Shown here: piece by piece, positions 1-7,687 of the stretch
Position numbering within the stretch: position 1 is the first letter of the stretch
How the letters are laid out: every line of letters begins with the position of its first letter
Origin: Bacteroidales bacterium
GTDB taxonomy: Bacteria; Bacteroidota; Bacteroidia; Bacteroidales; Tenuifilaceae
Reading direction: 5' to 3'
NCBI GenBank assembly: GCA_016931855.1
Contig: JAFGDZ010000033.1
Location: 1 to 35,764, forward strand
Length of the DNA: 35,764 bases
Notes under the pieces: generated by a model
What the model saw: the letters and a program-made list of their open reading frames with translations, nothing else
Databases searched by the model: none
Told to the model about the DNA's origin: nothing
Translations under genes and position numbers: made by a program

Positions 1-528
1 CTGGTTGAAGGAGGTGGCGCCAGCGAACATATAGGAAAGATTTGTTACTGTGGAGGGCAAGCTAGTCGGCACTTCGGTAAGGTTTGCGGCACTATAAAAA
101 GCTCCAGATAAACTTGTAAGCCCCAGGTTGCCGAAGCTGGTTACTTTGGTAAACTTCTCTGCATTGCTATACGTACTCCAACCATTCCCAAATTGGCCTA
201 GGCTGCCGGTTATGGATACGGTGTAGGTTCCCTCTTCGGCATAGGTGTGGTTGTGGTTGCCAGTAGTGGTAATGGCTTGCGGGGTGGTACCATCGCCCCA
301 GTCAACGGTAACGTTAACGCTGCCGTATAGCGGTAGGGTAACGGTGGTGCCGTCGCTAAGCGTGGTGTTAAACTCAAGCACCATGGCATCGGACTTTATG
401 CCTTGCTGGGCATTATCAGCAATTGTGCTTGCTGTTGGGGCTTGCGCCTGGGCGCCAAACAAAAAGGCAAGATGCAGGGTTAAAACAAATAGCATTTTAC
501 TTGCTAGATTGTGTAGATTTTTTTTCAT
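1..528 (-). CDS. BspA/DUF285-like secreted surface protein, N-terminal part
   Basis: The reading frame is open from the left edge to an ATG at 528, so the 176 residues seen are the N-terminus and the rest lies outside the window. A lysine-rich start and hydrophobic stretch (LFVLTLHLAFLFGAQAQA) form a signal peptide. A PKD-like turn with VDWGDGTT follows, then TKVTSFGNLGLTSLSGAFY and NLSYMFAGATSFNQ. The latter is the hallmark of DUF285/BspA-like repeats, in which each roughly 25-residue unit ends in a 'MF.ga..FNq' phrase. Such proteins are exported surface proteins in Bacteroidota, often with a C-terminal sorting domain that cannot be seen here. The specific ligand is unknown. No neighbour in the window shares its transcript. 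Confidence 0.8.
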   Translation of the reverse strand, partial: MKKNLHNLASKMLFVLTLHLAFLFGAQAQAPTASTIADNAQQGIKSDAMVLEFNTTLSDGTTVTLPLYGSVNVTVDWGDGTTPQAITTTGNHNHTYAEEGTYTVSITGSLGQFGNGWSTYSNAEKFTKVTSFGNLGLTSLSGAFYSAANLTEVPTSLPSTVTNLSYMFAGATSFNQ

Positions 529-805
529 TGCTTATTATTTAGTTGGCAAAAGAAAATTTGCTTTTACATTAAGGCAAACGAAGATAATAACTTTTGTGAG
601 AAAGGGAAAACGGAAAATAAAGAATGAAAAGCTGATGCCTTGTCGAAGTCAAGGGAAATGGTTTCGATAGTCCGATAAGCCCGAAGGACTGGAATCCTGC
701 CTATAATGTGCTTGTATTCCAATTTTCCCCCTGTTCGTCGCGCTGCCTATCGTCTTTCTTCCTAAATTACACCTAGTTTTTACCAACATGTTAAAAGGAG
801 TCATT

Positions 806-1963
806 ATGGCAAAGAAAAGAATTCTGTTGGTTTCAGGAATATTGGCGCTTGCCCTAGCCATTTTCCTATCACTACCCCAGAACTGGTACATTGTAAAGGC
901 ACTCATATATCAGAAGCCTAATATCGACGATATGCGCCTTTTTCACAATAGAACCGTTGATTCTGGTGATGTAAGTCCTTGGCATTTTTCTTCTAACTAT
1001 GGGAGCGTGGTGCTTAATAGACAAGCCGATTCCGTACTCACGCTTTATAAAGCCACGGCTTACCTTGTTACAGTTGACTCATCGCTGCTTTTTGAGGCTT
1101 ACTTTGATGGGTATGGCCCCGACTCGGTCAGCAACTCATTCTCCATGGCAAAAAGCATAGTTGGATTGCTAATAGGTTGCGCTATCGACGATGGCTATAT
1201 CTATAGCGTGGATCAACCCATTGCCCATTTTTTACCAGAATTCGATACCCCTAGCTTAAGCTCTATTACCATTAAGCACCTGTTAACAATGAGCAGCGGT
1301 TTAAGCTGGGACGAGGCTTACTCTAGCCTGTTCTCCATGACCACAAAGGGTTTTTATGGTAACGATATTGCAGCCCTAGTGCTTAATCAGCATCGGGTAT
1401 CGGAGCCAGGAGTCCAATTTGAATACCGAAGTGGCGATACGCAGCTGCTTTCCCTTATCATTAGTAGGGTAACCGGAAAATCGGTGTCGCAATACGCTTC
1501 GGAGAAACTTTGGAAACCCCTAGGGGCAGAGCACCCTGCATACTGGAGCCTCGATAAGGAGGGTGGAAAAGAGAAGGCTTTCTGCTGCTTTAATTCCAAT
1601 GCCCGCGACTTTGCCCGCATTGGACAGCTGGTTCTTAATAACGGCATAATGGATGGACAGCAGGTTATCTCCTCCGATTATTTGCAAAGCGCCATATTTC
1701 CAGATACCACGCTGGTTGATCCCGAACTTGGTGGAGTAACGAATACCCGCTACGGTTACCAGTGGTGGTATATTCGCTATCACGATATGGATATCCACTA
1801 TGCCCGTGGAATTCTTGGTCAGTACATTTTTGCCATTCCTTCTAAGCGGATGGTTGTGGTAAGACTAGGCCATTTCCGTAGCGACGAAAAGCAAAATGGA
1901 CATCCGTTGGATGTTTATCGTTACCTTGACATTGCTTTAGATATGGTTGAAAAAGCCGAGTAG
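806..1963 (+). CDS. Serine hydrolase, beta-lactamase / NylB-like family
   Basis: The protein of 385 residues has the class C beta-lactamase/esterase fold signature. The nucleophile motif S113-M-A-K116 (SFSMAKSIVG) is followed by Y207-R-S209 (EYRSGDTQLL), which stands where the family has Tyr-x-Asn/Ser, and HYARGILGQ near the C-terminus replaces the KTG box. This combination is typical of the 6-aminohexanoate-oligomer hydrolase/esterase branch rather than of true beta-lactamases. A single hydrophobic segment at residues 5-22 suggests membrane anchoring or export. I chose the ATG at 806 over one at 788 because AGGAG lies five bases before it. The substrate cannot be told from sequence. It stands alone, 84 bases before the next gene. 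Confidence 0.85.
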   Translation: MAKKRILLVSGILALALAIFLSLPQNWYIVKALIYQKPNIDDMRLFHNRTVDSGDVSPWHFSSNYGSVVLNRQADSVLTLYKATAYLVTVDSSLLFEAYFDGYGPDSVSNSFSMAKSIVGLLIGCAIDDGYIYSVDQPIAHFLPEFDTPSLSSITIKHLLTMSSGLSWDEAYSSLFSMTTKGFYGNDIAALVLNQHRVSEPGVQFEYRSGDTQLLSLIISRVTGKSVSQYASEKLWKPLGAEHPAYWSLDKEGGKEKAFCCFNSNARDFARIGQLVLNNGIMDGQQVISSDYLQSAIFPDTTLVDPELGGVTNTRYGYQWWYIRYHDMDIHYARGILGQYIFAIPSKRMVVVRLGHFRSDEKQNGHPLDVYRYLDIALDMVEKAE

Positions 1964-2047
1964 AGAAAAGGGGTGCATATCTTTCCAATTTATATATTAG
2001 TGAAGTAAAATACAGATTACCGATTTTAATCCTTAACCCAACAATTA

Positions 2048-3217
2048 ATGGATAAGCTTAGAGTTAAGTTGCTTGCGTTTGCCAATGCCGATCAGGCTGT
2101 ATTTAATCGAGGAAAGAAGCGTTTGCTTAAGCTGTTTGAGCAGGAAAAGGTTGAATTTGTTGATAATAAGCCCGATATACTTGTGTTTTTAACTGGTGGC
2201 TCAGAGCGTGCTGCCATTGGTCTTTTGCAAGAGTATAGGTATTATCCCATGTTTGCCTCGCGCGACGAGAATTCCTGGGCGGCAGCTTCGGAGGTAAAGG
2301 CTTGGATGGCTCAAAACCACATAACATCTACCCTTCGCGACATAGACGATCCTAAGTCGGTTGACCTTGTGCGCGATTTCCATATGATTAAGAATGGTCT
2401 AAAGCGACTGCAGGGGCAGCGATTGGGCATGGTTGGAACACCATCCGATTGGCTGGTTGCATCGCTCGTTAGCCCATTCATACTGCAGAGTCGCTTTGGG
2501 GTGGAGACAGTTGAGATTCCTTGGGCATCGGTTCCTCTCCCAGAGGTATCGGTTGTTGGCGGCGATTTTGTGTCCTTCTTCTCTTCCGAGGAGCATAAGG
2601 AGGCACTCCTCCAGTCGGGACGTTTATACGAAGCCCTAACTCAGGCCGTAAAGGTAGAAAAGCTCTCGGCGCTATCGGTAGAGTGCTTCTCGTTGGTTAG
2701 CTCCTGTAGCCTAACGGCATGCCTGGCTTTAGCTAAGCTCAGCATGGATGGGATTCCTGCTGGTTGCGAAGGCGATATGTGCAGCGCAATTGGAATGATG
2801 ATATCAAAAGAGGTTTGTGGTGTTATACCCTGGATGGCCAATATTGCCCACGTTGATGGCGATAAAGCCCTTTTTGCGCACTGTACAGCTCCAGCCAATT
2901 TGTATGAAAAATTTAATCTTGATACCCACTTCGAAACCAATAAGGGACTTGCGCTGGGTGGCGAGATAAAGGGAGAAAAGGTTACCGTTTTTAGGTTTGA
3001 TAGCACTCTGAACAAGATGTTTGTAACACTAGCCAAGGTTACTGGGCATCCAAAGAGTAAAATGGCCTGCAGAACCCAGCTAGAGGTTCATTTAACATCC
3101 GAAGCCCAAAGGTATTTTGTTGAGAATCCGTTAGGGAATCATCACCTTATTATCCCAGGCGATTACACGCAACGCTTTGCGCTGCTGGCAATGGTTTTGA
3201 ATCTTAAGTTGGTATAG
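2048..3217 (+). CDS. L-fucose/L-arabinose isomerase-like protein
   Basis: A soluble protein of 389 residues without a signal peptide. Phrases shared with the fucose isomerase superfamily include GIPAGCEGDMCSAI (acidic metal-site region), FAHCTAP, DTHFETNKGLALGGEI and GNHHLIIPGDY near the C-terminus, the His-bearing loop that closes the active site in sugar isomerases. It is shorter than classical FucI (about 590 residues) and resembles the short 'fucose isomerase-like' proteins common in Bacteroidota, whose substrate is generally unproven. It is not next to fucose catabolic genes (no fucK or fucA here), so a role in fucose breakdown should not be assumed. It converges on frr, with a shared terminator between them. 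Confidence 0.7.
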   Translation: MDKLRVKLLAFANADQAVFNRGKKRLLKLFEQEKVEFVDNKPDILVFLTGGSERAAIGLLQEYRYYPMFASRDENSWAAASEVKAWMAQNHITSTLRDIDDPKSVDLVRDFHMIKNGLKRLQGQRLGMVGTPSDWLVASLVSPFILQSRFGVETVEIPWASVPLPEVSVVGGDFVSFFSSEEHKEALLQSGRLYEALTQAVKVEKLSALSVECFSLVSSCSLTACLALAKLSMDGIPAGCEGDMCSAIGMMISKEVCGVIPWMANIAHVDGDKALFAHCTAPANLYEKFNLDTHFETNKGLALGGEIKGEKVTVFRFDSTLNKMFVTLAKVTGHPKSKMACRTQLEVHLTSEAQRYFVENPLGNHHLIIPGDYTQRFALLAMVLNLKLV

Positions 3218-3222
3218 AAAAC

Positions 3223-3248
3223 AAAAAAGGGGCGTAAGCCCCTTTTCT
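3223..3248. terminator. Bidirectional terminator between the isomerase-like gene and frr
   Basis: AAAAGGGGC and GCCCCTTTT pair around a GTAA loop, with an A-run before and a T-run after. It can therefore stop transcription from both sides, which fits the convergent genes. Confidence 0.85.
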
Positions 3249-3811
3249 TATACGGTAAGAATCTCTTTCTCCTTTTTGTCGAGTAGTTCATCAACCTTTT
3301 TGTTAAAGGAATCGGTTACCTTTTGGATACTGGCTTCAGCATCCTTTGCCATATCTTCGGCAAGGCCATTTTTTTGTAGCTTCTTAATCTCCTCGTTAGC
3401 ATCGCGGCGGGCATTTCTAATGCTTACGCGGGCGTGCTCCCCTTCTTGCTTAACCTGCTTAACAAGGTCTTTACGCCTTTCCTCGGTTAGCGGAGGAACG
3501 GAGATACGAATCACCTCCCCGTTGTTTTGTGGATTAAAGCCAAGGTTAGCTGCCATAATGGCCCTTTCTATTGGGTCAATAAGTTTCTTTTCCCAAGGCT
3601 GAACCGTAATGGTTCTAGCATCAGAGCTTCCAACACTGGCAACCTGCGATAGGGGTGTCAATGTACCATAGTAGTCAACTATAACCCCAGAGAGCATAGC
3701 AGGATTAGCCTTTCCTGCGCGAAGTATGCGAAGTTCATTCTCTAGGTGTTCTACGGCTTTGTGCATTCGGTCGCTTGCCTCTTCAATGCAAAAGTCTAAT
3801 TCTTCTTTCAT
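3248..3811 (-). CDS. frr: Ribosome recycling factor
   Basis: A protein of 187 residues, the normal length for RRF (about 185), which splits post-termination ribosomes together with EF-G. Visible family marks are LRAGKANPAML, VDYYGT.TPLSQVASV, the ARTITVQPWEK stretch and the C-terminal three-helix region ending in DELLDKKEKEI. It is the last gene of the translation cluster, 35 bases after pyrH, an order found in many bacteria. The ATG at 3811 is the only sensible start. The stop codon abuts a bidirectional hairpin terminator. Confidence 0.97.
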   Translation of the reverse strand: MKEELDFCIEEASDRMHKAVEHLENELRILRAGKANPAMLSGVIVDYYGTLTPLSQVASVGSSDARTITVQPWEKKLIDPIERAIMAANLGFNPQNNGEVIRISVPPLTEERRKDLVKQVKQEGEHARVSIRNARRDANEEIKKLQKNGLAEDMAKDAEASIQKVTDSFNKKVDELLDKKEKEILTV

Positions 3812-3846
3812 GGTCTGGTGCTTTATTTTTTCGGAGACTAAATTAT

Positions 3847-4557
3847 CTAATTTCTAACCAAAGTTCCAATTTTTTCACCTAAAACCAATTTTTTTAGGTT
3901 CCCTTCGGTGTTCATGTCAAATACAACAATTGGGAGGTTGTTCTCGCTACACATGGTAAAGGCGGTTAAATCCATCACCTTTAGCCTTTTCTCGTAAGCC
4001 TCGTTAAAGGTTAGCTCATCGTACTTAATTGCCGATGGGTCTTTCTCTGGATCGGCGGTGTAAACCCCATCAACCCTAGTGCCTTTAAGCAGTGCTTGTG
4101 CCTCAATCTCCACGCCACGAAGTGCCGAAGCGGTATCGGTAGTAAAGAATGGATTGCCCGTACCACCTGCAATAATGGCAACAAAGCCCTGCTTAAAGGC
4201 TTCAAGGACCTTTGCTTTGGTGTATAGCTCGCCAATGGGTTCCATTTTGGTTGCGGTGAATACTTTTGCTTTGCCGCCCACGCTCTCAATGGCCGATTGT
4301 AGTCCAAGGCTGTTAATAACTGTTGCAAGCATTCCCATTTGGTCGCCCTTAACCCTGTCAACGCCCTTAGAGAGGCCGCTAAGCCCTCTAAAAATATTGC
4401 CACCGCCAATTACTATTCCAACCTCAACGCCCAGCTCGGCTACCTCTTTAACCTGCATTGCGTATGAGCTAAGTATGGAGGGGTTAATTCCGTAGCTATC
4501 GTTTCCCATTAGCGCTTCGCCGCTAAGCTTAAGTAGAACTCTATTGTATTTTCCCAT
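3847..4557 (-). CDS. pyrH: Uridylate kinase (UMP kinase)
   Basis: UMP kinase makes UDP from UMP and ATP and is the hexameric bacterial enzyme of the amino-acid-kinase fold. The start at 4557 gives 236 residues (MGKYNRVLLKLSGEALMG), the usual length. An upstream in-frame extension would run through the terminator hairpin at 4625-4657 and is rejected. Family motifs: KLSGEAL for phosphate binding, GGGNIFRG, GTGNPFFTTDTAS, and DGVYTADPEKDP for the nucleotide site. It lies between tsf and frr and is separated from tsf by a hairpin, so at least part of its expression may be set apart from the ribosomal genes upstream. Confidence 0.97.
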   Translation of the reverse strand: MGKYNRVLLKLSGEALMGNDSYGINPSILSSYAMQVKEVAELGVEVGIVIGGGNIFRGLSGLSKGVDRVKGDQMGMLATVINSLGLQSAIESVGGKAKVFTATKMEPIGELYTKAKVLEAFKQGFVAIIAGGTGNPFFTTDTASALRGVEIEAQALLKGTRVDGVYTADPEKDPSAIKYDELTFNEAYEKRLKVMDLTAFTMCSENNLPIVVFDMNTEGNLKKLVLGEKIGTLVRN

Positions 4558-4623
4558 GGTATTGTTTTGTTCGGCATTCCCTGTTAGGGATGTTCTATTT
4601 TGATGTAAAGATAAGTAAGCGCA

Positions 4624-4659
4624 TAAAAAAAGCCTCGATTGCGTCGAGGCTTTTTTTAT
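4624..4659. terminator. Terminator hairpin between tsf and pyrH
   Basis: AGCCTCGA and TCGAGGCT form an eight-pair perfect stem with a five-base loop, flanked by a run of A on one side and seven T on the other. It lies 14 bases past the tsf stop and 67 bases before the pyrH start. On the minus strand it should stop or attenuate transcription leaving tsf. Confidence 0.85.
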
Positions 4660-4672
4660 GAATGTTATGCGA

Positions 4673-5503
4673 TTACAGAGTAAGCGATACCCTTTTGAAA
4701 GCAACAACGGTAAGATCCTTGTCAACCTGTTGTAGGTACTGACGGATGGTCATCTTGTTGTCCTTAACAAAGTCTTGGTTAAGAAGAGTGCTCTCCTTGT
4801 AGAATTTGTTAAGCTTGCCTTCTGCAATTTTATCAAGCATGTTTTCTGGTTTGCCCTCGTTACGAGCTTGCTCGCGGCCAATTTCGAACTCTTGCTTGCG
4901 AATCTTCTCAGGAACATCGTCCTTGTCAATAGCAACAGGGTTCATAGCAGCAGCTTGCATGGCAACGTCGCGAACGGTTTGCTCAGCAACATCAGCCTTG
5001 TTAACGCCAATTAGGGTGCCAAGCTTGCTTCCCATGTGGATGTACGATACAACCTTAGGGGCTTCTGCTTTTTCGTAGTAAGAAAGGTCAAATTTCTCAC
5101 CAGTTACACCAGATTGCTCAGCAACAATGTCAGCAACAGTACGGCCATCAAGTGGAAGAGCCTTAAGTGCATCAAGATCAGCTGGGTTGTTTACAAGAGC
5201 AAGGTCGGCAACTTTTTCAGCAAGGCCAACAAAGTCTTGATTCTTCGCTACGAAATCAGTTTCGCAGTTTAGAACAACCATAACGCCCATGTTACCAGCG
5301 CTATTAATTTTCGCAACAACAACACCTTCACCCGCTTCGCGGTCGGCACGTTTGTTTGCTATAGCTTTACCGCGTTCGCGGATAAGCTCAATTGCTTTCT
5401 CGTAGTCACCGTTAGCTTCAACAAGCGCATTTTTGCAGTCCATCATGCCTGCGCCTGTCATTTTCCTTAGTTTGGCTACGTCAGCAGCTTTAATTTCAGA
5501 CAT
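4673..5503 (-). CDS. tsf: Translation elongation factor Ts
   Basis: EF-Ts recharges EF-Tu by releasing GDP. The protein has 276 residues from the ATG at 5503 (MSEIKAADVAKLRKMTGAGM); a longer form with eight extra residues is possible but lacks family support. The N-terminal UBA-like segment LRKMTGAGMMDCKNAL and the EF-Tu contact motif CETDFVAKN are intact. Sequences such as YIHMGSKLGTLIGVN mark the core domain. It follows rpsB by 27 bases, the near-universal rpsB-tsf pair, and ends just before a strong hairpin. Confidence 0.97.
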   Translation of the reverse strand: MSEIKAADVAKLRKMTGAGMMDCKNALVEANGDYEKAIELIRERGKAIANKRADREAGEGVVVAKINSAGNMGVMVVLNCETDFVAKNQDFVGLAEKVADLALVNNPADLDALKALPLDGRTVADIVAEQSGVTGEKFDLSYYEKAEAPKVVSYIHMGSKLGTLIGVNKADVAEQTVRDVAMQAAAMNPVAIDKDDVPEKIRKQEFEIGREQARNEGKPENMLDKIAEGKLNKFYKESTLLNQDFVKDNKMTIRQYLQQVDKDLTVVAFKRVSLTL

Positions 5504-5530
5504 AGTATTGAGAATTTTTTTGTTCAAAAA

Positions 5531-6376
5531 CTAGTTTTCGCTGTCAGCAGCCTCATCCTCAACTTCTACTTCCCCTTCAACTTCGTCGTTTTGGTCAGCT
5601 TTAGCGTTGGCTTTTCTAGGTTTGCGAGCTCTGGTTTTACCAGTATCCTCTTTCGTATTATCCTTTTGAGGCTCTTTTTCTTTCTCTACTTTGCGCTCTT
5701 CAAGACCTTCCTGAATAGCCTTGGTCACAAGATCAATAATTAGAGAAATAGACTTTGAAGCATCGTCATTTGCAGGTATCACAAAATCAACTAGACTGGG
5801 ATCACAGCAGGTATCAACCATTGCGAATACCGGAATGTTAAGCCTTTTGGCTTCTTTAATGGCGATGTACTCTTTTTGAACGTCAACAATGAAAAGCGCA
5901 GCGGGAAGACGATTTAGGTCGGCAATTGAGCCTAAGTTCTTCTCAAGTTTAGCGCGTTGACGGCTAATTTGAAGCTTTTCGCGTTTTGATAGGCTGTCGA
6001 AGGTTCCATCGCTAAACATCTTATCGATGGTGGTCATCTTCTTAACAGCTTTACGGATTGTTGGGAAGTTGGTAAGCATACCACCTGGCCAGCGCTCGGT
6101 AACATATGGCATGTTAACCTGTTTTACGCGCTCTGCAACAATCTCTTTTGCTTGTTTTTTTGTGGCTACAAACAGAACTTTACGTCCTGATTTAGCTATT
6201 TGCTTTAAGGCAGCAGCAGATTCGTCAACCTTAACAATCGTCTTTTGTAGGTCGATGATGTGGATGCCGTTGCGCTCCATGAAAATATATGGAGCCATTT
6301 TGGGGTTCCACTTACGTTTAAGGTGACCAAAATGAACGCCTGCGTCTAGCAGTTCGTTGAAATTTGTTCTAGGCAT
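5531..6376 (-). CDS. rpsB: 30S ribosomal protein S2
   Basis: S2 binds the 30S head-body junction. The 281 residues open with the family phrase [19 protein letters not shown] and contain the S2 signature regions around [14 protein letters not shown] and [19 protein letters not shown]. Compared with the roughly 240-residue core it carries a C-terminal tail of about 50 residues, first basic ([13 protein letters not shown]) and then strongly acidic ([18 protein letters not shown]). Charged tails are common on Bacteroidota S2. It starts after a 102-base gap from rpsI that contains a possible structured leader. Confidence 0.97.
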   Translation of the reverse strand: MPRTNFNELLDAGVHFGHLKRKWNPKMAPYIFMERNGIHIIDLQKTIVKVDESAAALKQIAKSGRKVLFVATKKQAKEIVAERVKQVNMPYVTERWPGGMLTNFPTIRKAVKKMTTIDKMFSDGTFDSLSKREKLQISRQRAKLEKNLGSIADLNRLPAALFIVDVQKEYIAIKEAKRLNIPVFAMVDTCCDPSLVDFVIPANDDASKSISLIIDLVTKAIQEGLEERKVEKEKEPQKDNTKEDTGKTRARKPRKANAKADQNDEVEGEVEVEDEAADSEN

Positions 6377-6399
6377 TGTAAATGTTTTTGTTTGTTTAG

Positions 6400-6466
6400 A
6401 ATTTAGGCAATTACCCAGTAGTCCTTGCAGAGTCTAAGTAATTTTAGCTAAACTGCCTGCCTAATT
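6400..6466 (-). promoter_or_regulatory. Possible structured leader of rpsB
   Basis: In the 102-base gap before rpsB, TTAGGCA (6464-6458) pairs with TGCCTAA (6409-6403), and a bulged A allows two more pairs. Inside it, ATTAC (6442-6438) pairs with GTAAT (6414-6410). The nested stems end 24 bases before the rpsB start. Autoregulatory leaders upstream of rpsB are known in other bacterial groups; a function here is inferred only from position and pairing. Confidence 0.35.
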
Positions 6467-6478
6467 AATGTCAAAATA

Positions 6479-6871
6479 TTAACGTTTAGAGAACTGGAAT
6501 CTCTTCCTTGCTTTTGGTTGACCTGGTTTCTTACGTTCCACTTCACGTGGGTCGCGAGTCATGAAACCGGCTGTCCTTAGCGCTGGTTTGTTCTCTGGGT
6601 TAAGCTCTACAAGTGCGCGTGCAATACCTAGGCGCACCGCCTCTGCTTGACCTGTAACTCCACCTCCGTCTAGTGTTACCTTAATGTCATAGGTGCCCAT
6701 AACATTTAGGGTCTCAAGAGGTTGGTTTACTACGTACTGTAGTAGCTCTGATGGGAAATACTCCTTAAGGTCGCGACCGTTTATGGTTACGTTGCCTTTC
6801 CCGTCTTGAAGGTAAACCCTTGCTACCGCAGATTTTCTTCTTCCTACAGCGTTATATACCTGCATACTCAT
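6479..6871 (-). CDS. rpsI: 30S ribosomal protein S9
   Basis: A protein of 130 residues with the S9 marks [16 protein letters not shown] at the N-terminus, [19 protein letters not shown] in the middle and the basic tail [17 protein letters not shown], whose last residues reach the P-site tRNA. The start shares one base with the rplM stop (TAATG), so the two are translationally coupled, as in the rplM-rpsI pair of most bacteria. A second ATG two codons in is equally possible. Confidence 0.97.
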   Translation of the reverse strand: MSMQVYNAVGRRKSAVARVYLQDGKGNVTINGRDLKEYFPSELLQYVVNQPLETLNVMGTYDIKVTLDGGGVTGQAEAVRLGIARALVELNPENKPALRTAGFMTRDPREVERKKPGQPKARKRFQFSKR

Positions 6872-7326
6872 TATTTAATTGAATTAAGGTTGATTTCCTT
6901 TGGCTGTTGAGCTTCGTGTGGATGCTCTGGGCCAGCATAAACATGAAGGTTACCAAAAATGGCTTTTCCAAGACGGTTTTTTGGTAGCATACCCTTCACG
7001 GCATGTTCAATTACGGCATTTGGGCGACGCTTTAGAAGCTCCTTTGGAGTGGCAAATCTTTGTCCTCCTGGGTAGCCGGTGTAACGAACGTAAACCTTAT
7101 CGGTAAGCTTTGCTCCGGTAAGGCGTACTTTTTCTGCATTGATGATAATAACATTATCACCGCAGTCAACATGTGGAGTGTAGTTGGCTTTGTATTTCCC
7201 TCTCAAAAGTTTCGCAACTTTGCTAGAGAGGCGCCCCAATACTTCGTTGGTGGCATCCACAACAACCCACTCCTTGGTAACGGTTGCACTGTTGGCTGAT
7301 ACCGTTCTGTAACTAAGTGTGTCCAC
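6871..7326 (-). CDS. rplM: 50S ribosomal protein L13
   Basis: L13 is an early assembly protein of the large subunit. The 151 residues contain [25 protein letters not shown] and, further on, GYPGG and [25 protein letters not shown], all family hallmarks. Translation starts at a GTG (7326); no in-frame ATG lies nearby, and AGGAG stands eight bases upstream, an unusually clear ribosome binding site for this phylum. It heads the rplM-rpsI-rpsB-tsf-pyrH-frr cluster and has a well-formed promoter about 75 bases upstream. Confidence 0.96.
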   Translation of the reverse strand: MDTLSYRTVSANSATVTKEWVVVDATNEVLGRLSSKVAKLLRGKYKANYTPHVDCGDNVIIINAEKVRLTGAKLTDKVYVRYTGYPGGQRFATPKELLKRRPNAVIEHAVKGMLPKNRLGKAIFGNLHVYAGPEHPHEAQQPKEINLNSIK

Positions 7327-7399
7327 TGTGTAAACTCCTCTTTTTTAGTTAATACCTGTTTCTTTACTGTGATCCTTAAATGCAATAAAATGCGGGTTG

Positions 7400-7430
7400 C
7401 AAAATTACAACTATTTATTTAATTAACAAT
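7400..7430 (-). promoter_or_regulatory. Promoter of the rplM translation cluster
   Basis: On the minus strand a TTG (-33 box) is followed by exactly 19 bases and then TAATTTTG, a full match to the Bacteroidota -7 box TAnnTTTG. The predicted start near 7393 would leave a leader of about 66 bases ahead of rplM. Confidence 0.7.
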
Positions 7431-7441
7431 ACAGTCGAATA

Positions 7442-7467
7442 CAATTTAGATGCTAGGTGTTAGATTT
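7442..7467 (-). repeat. Seven-base-phased degenerate repeat (inverted copy)
   Basis: Read on the minus strand the tract is AATCTAA, CACCTAG, CATCTAA, three seven-base units sharing the C-T-A core. It is the inverted counterpart of the tract at 7575-7610 and of the longer one at 9818-9852. Confidence 0.55.
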
Positions 7468-7574
7468 GAGCCGATGTGGTATATAGGGAGTAGTCGGGAG
7501 CATCGGGAGTTGTCGGAATAGGAAGAATATGAGGAAGATATCGTATGAGCACTGCCTGAACCCAGAACGCCGAA

Positions 7575-7610
7575 CGACTAAACACTAACCACTAACGCCT
7601 AGCATTTAAG
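7575..7610 (+). repeat. Seven-base-phased degenerate repeat
   Basis: Five units in phase: CGACTAA, ACACTAA, CCACTAA, CGCCTAG, CATTTAA. Phase and CTAA core are kept while the other positions vary. A related tract (TCACGTC repeated, 7641-7659) follows 30 bases on. The whole gap 7327-7687 holds only the rplM promoter and these tracts. Confidence 0.55.
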
Positions 7611-7640
7611 ATTAAGGTATCTGCCAAATCGTTTAGCGTT

Positions 7641-7659
7641 TCACGTCTCACGTCTCACG
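7641..7659 (+). repeat. TCACGTC heptamer tandem repeat
   Basis: Two full copies of TCACGTC and a partial third in direct tandem, just upstream of the O-antigen ligase family gene. Confidence 0.6.
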
Positions 7660-7687
7660 ATTTAAACTATTTTTGAAGTTAAATTTT

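Noticed and set aside
4558-4725. N-terminal extension of UMP kinase by 56 residues
   Set aside because: It would read through the terminator hairpin and has no family counterpart; the ATG at 4557 gives the normal length.
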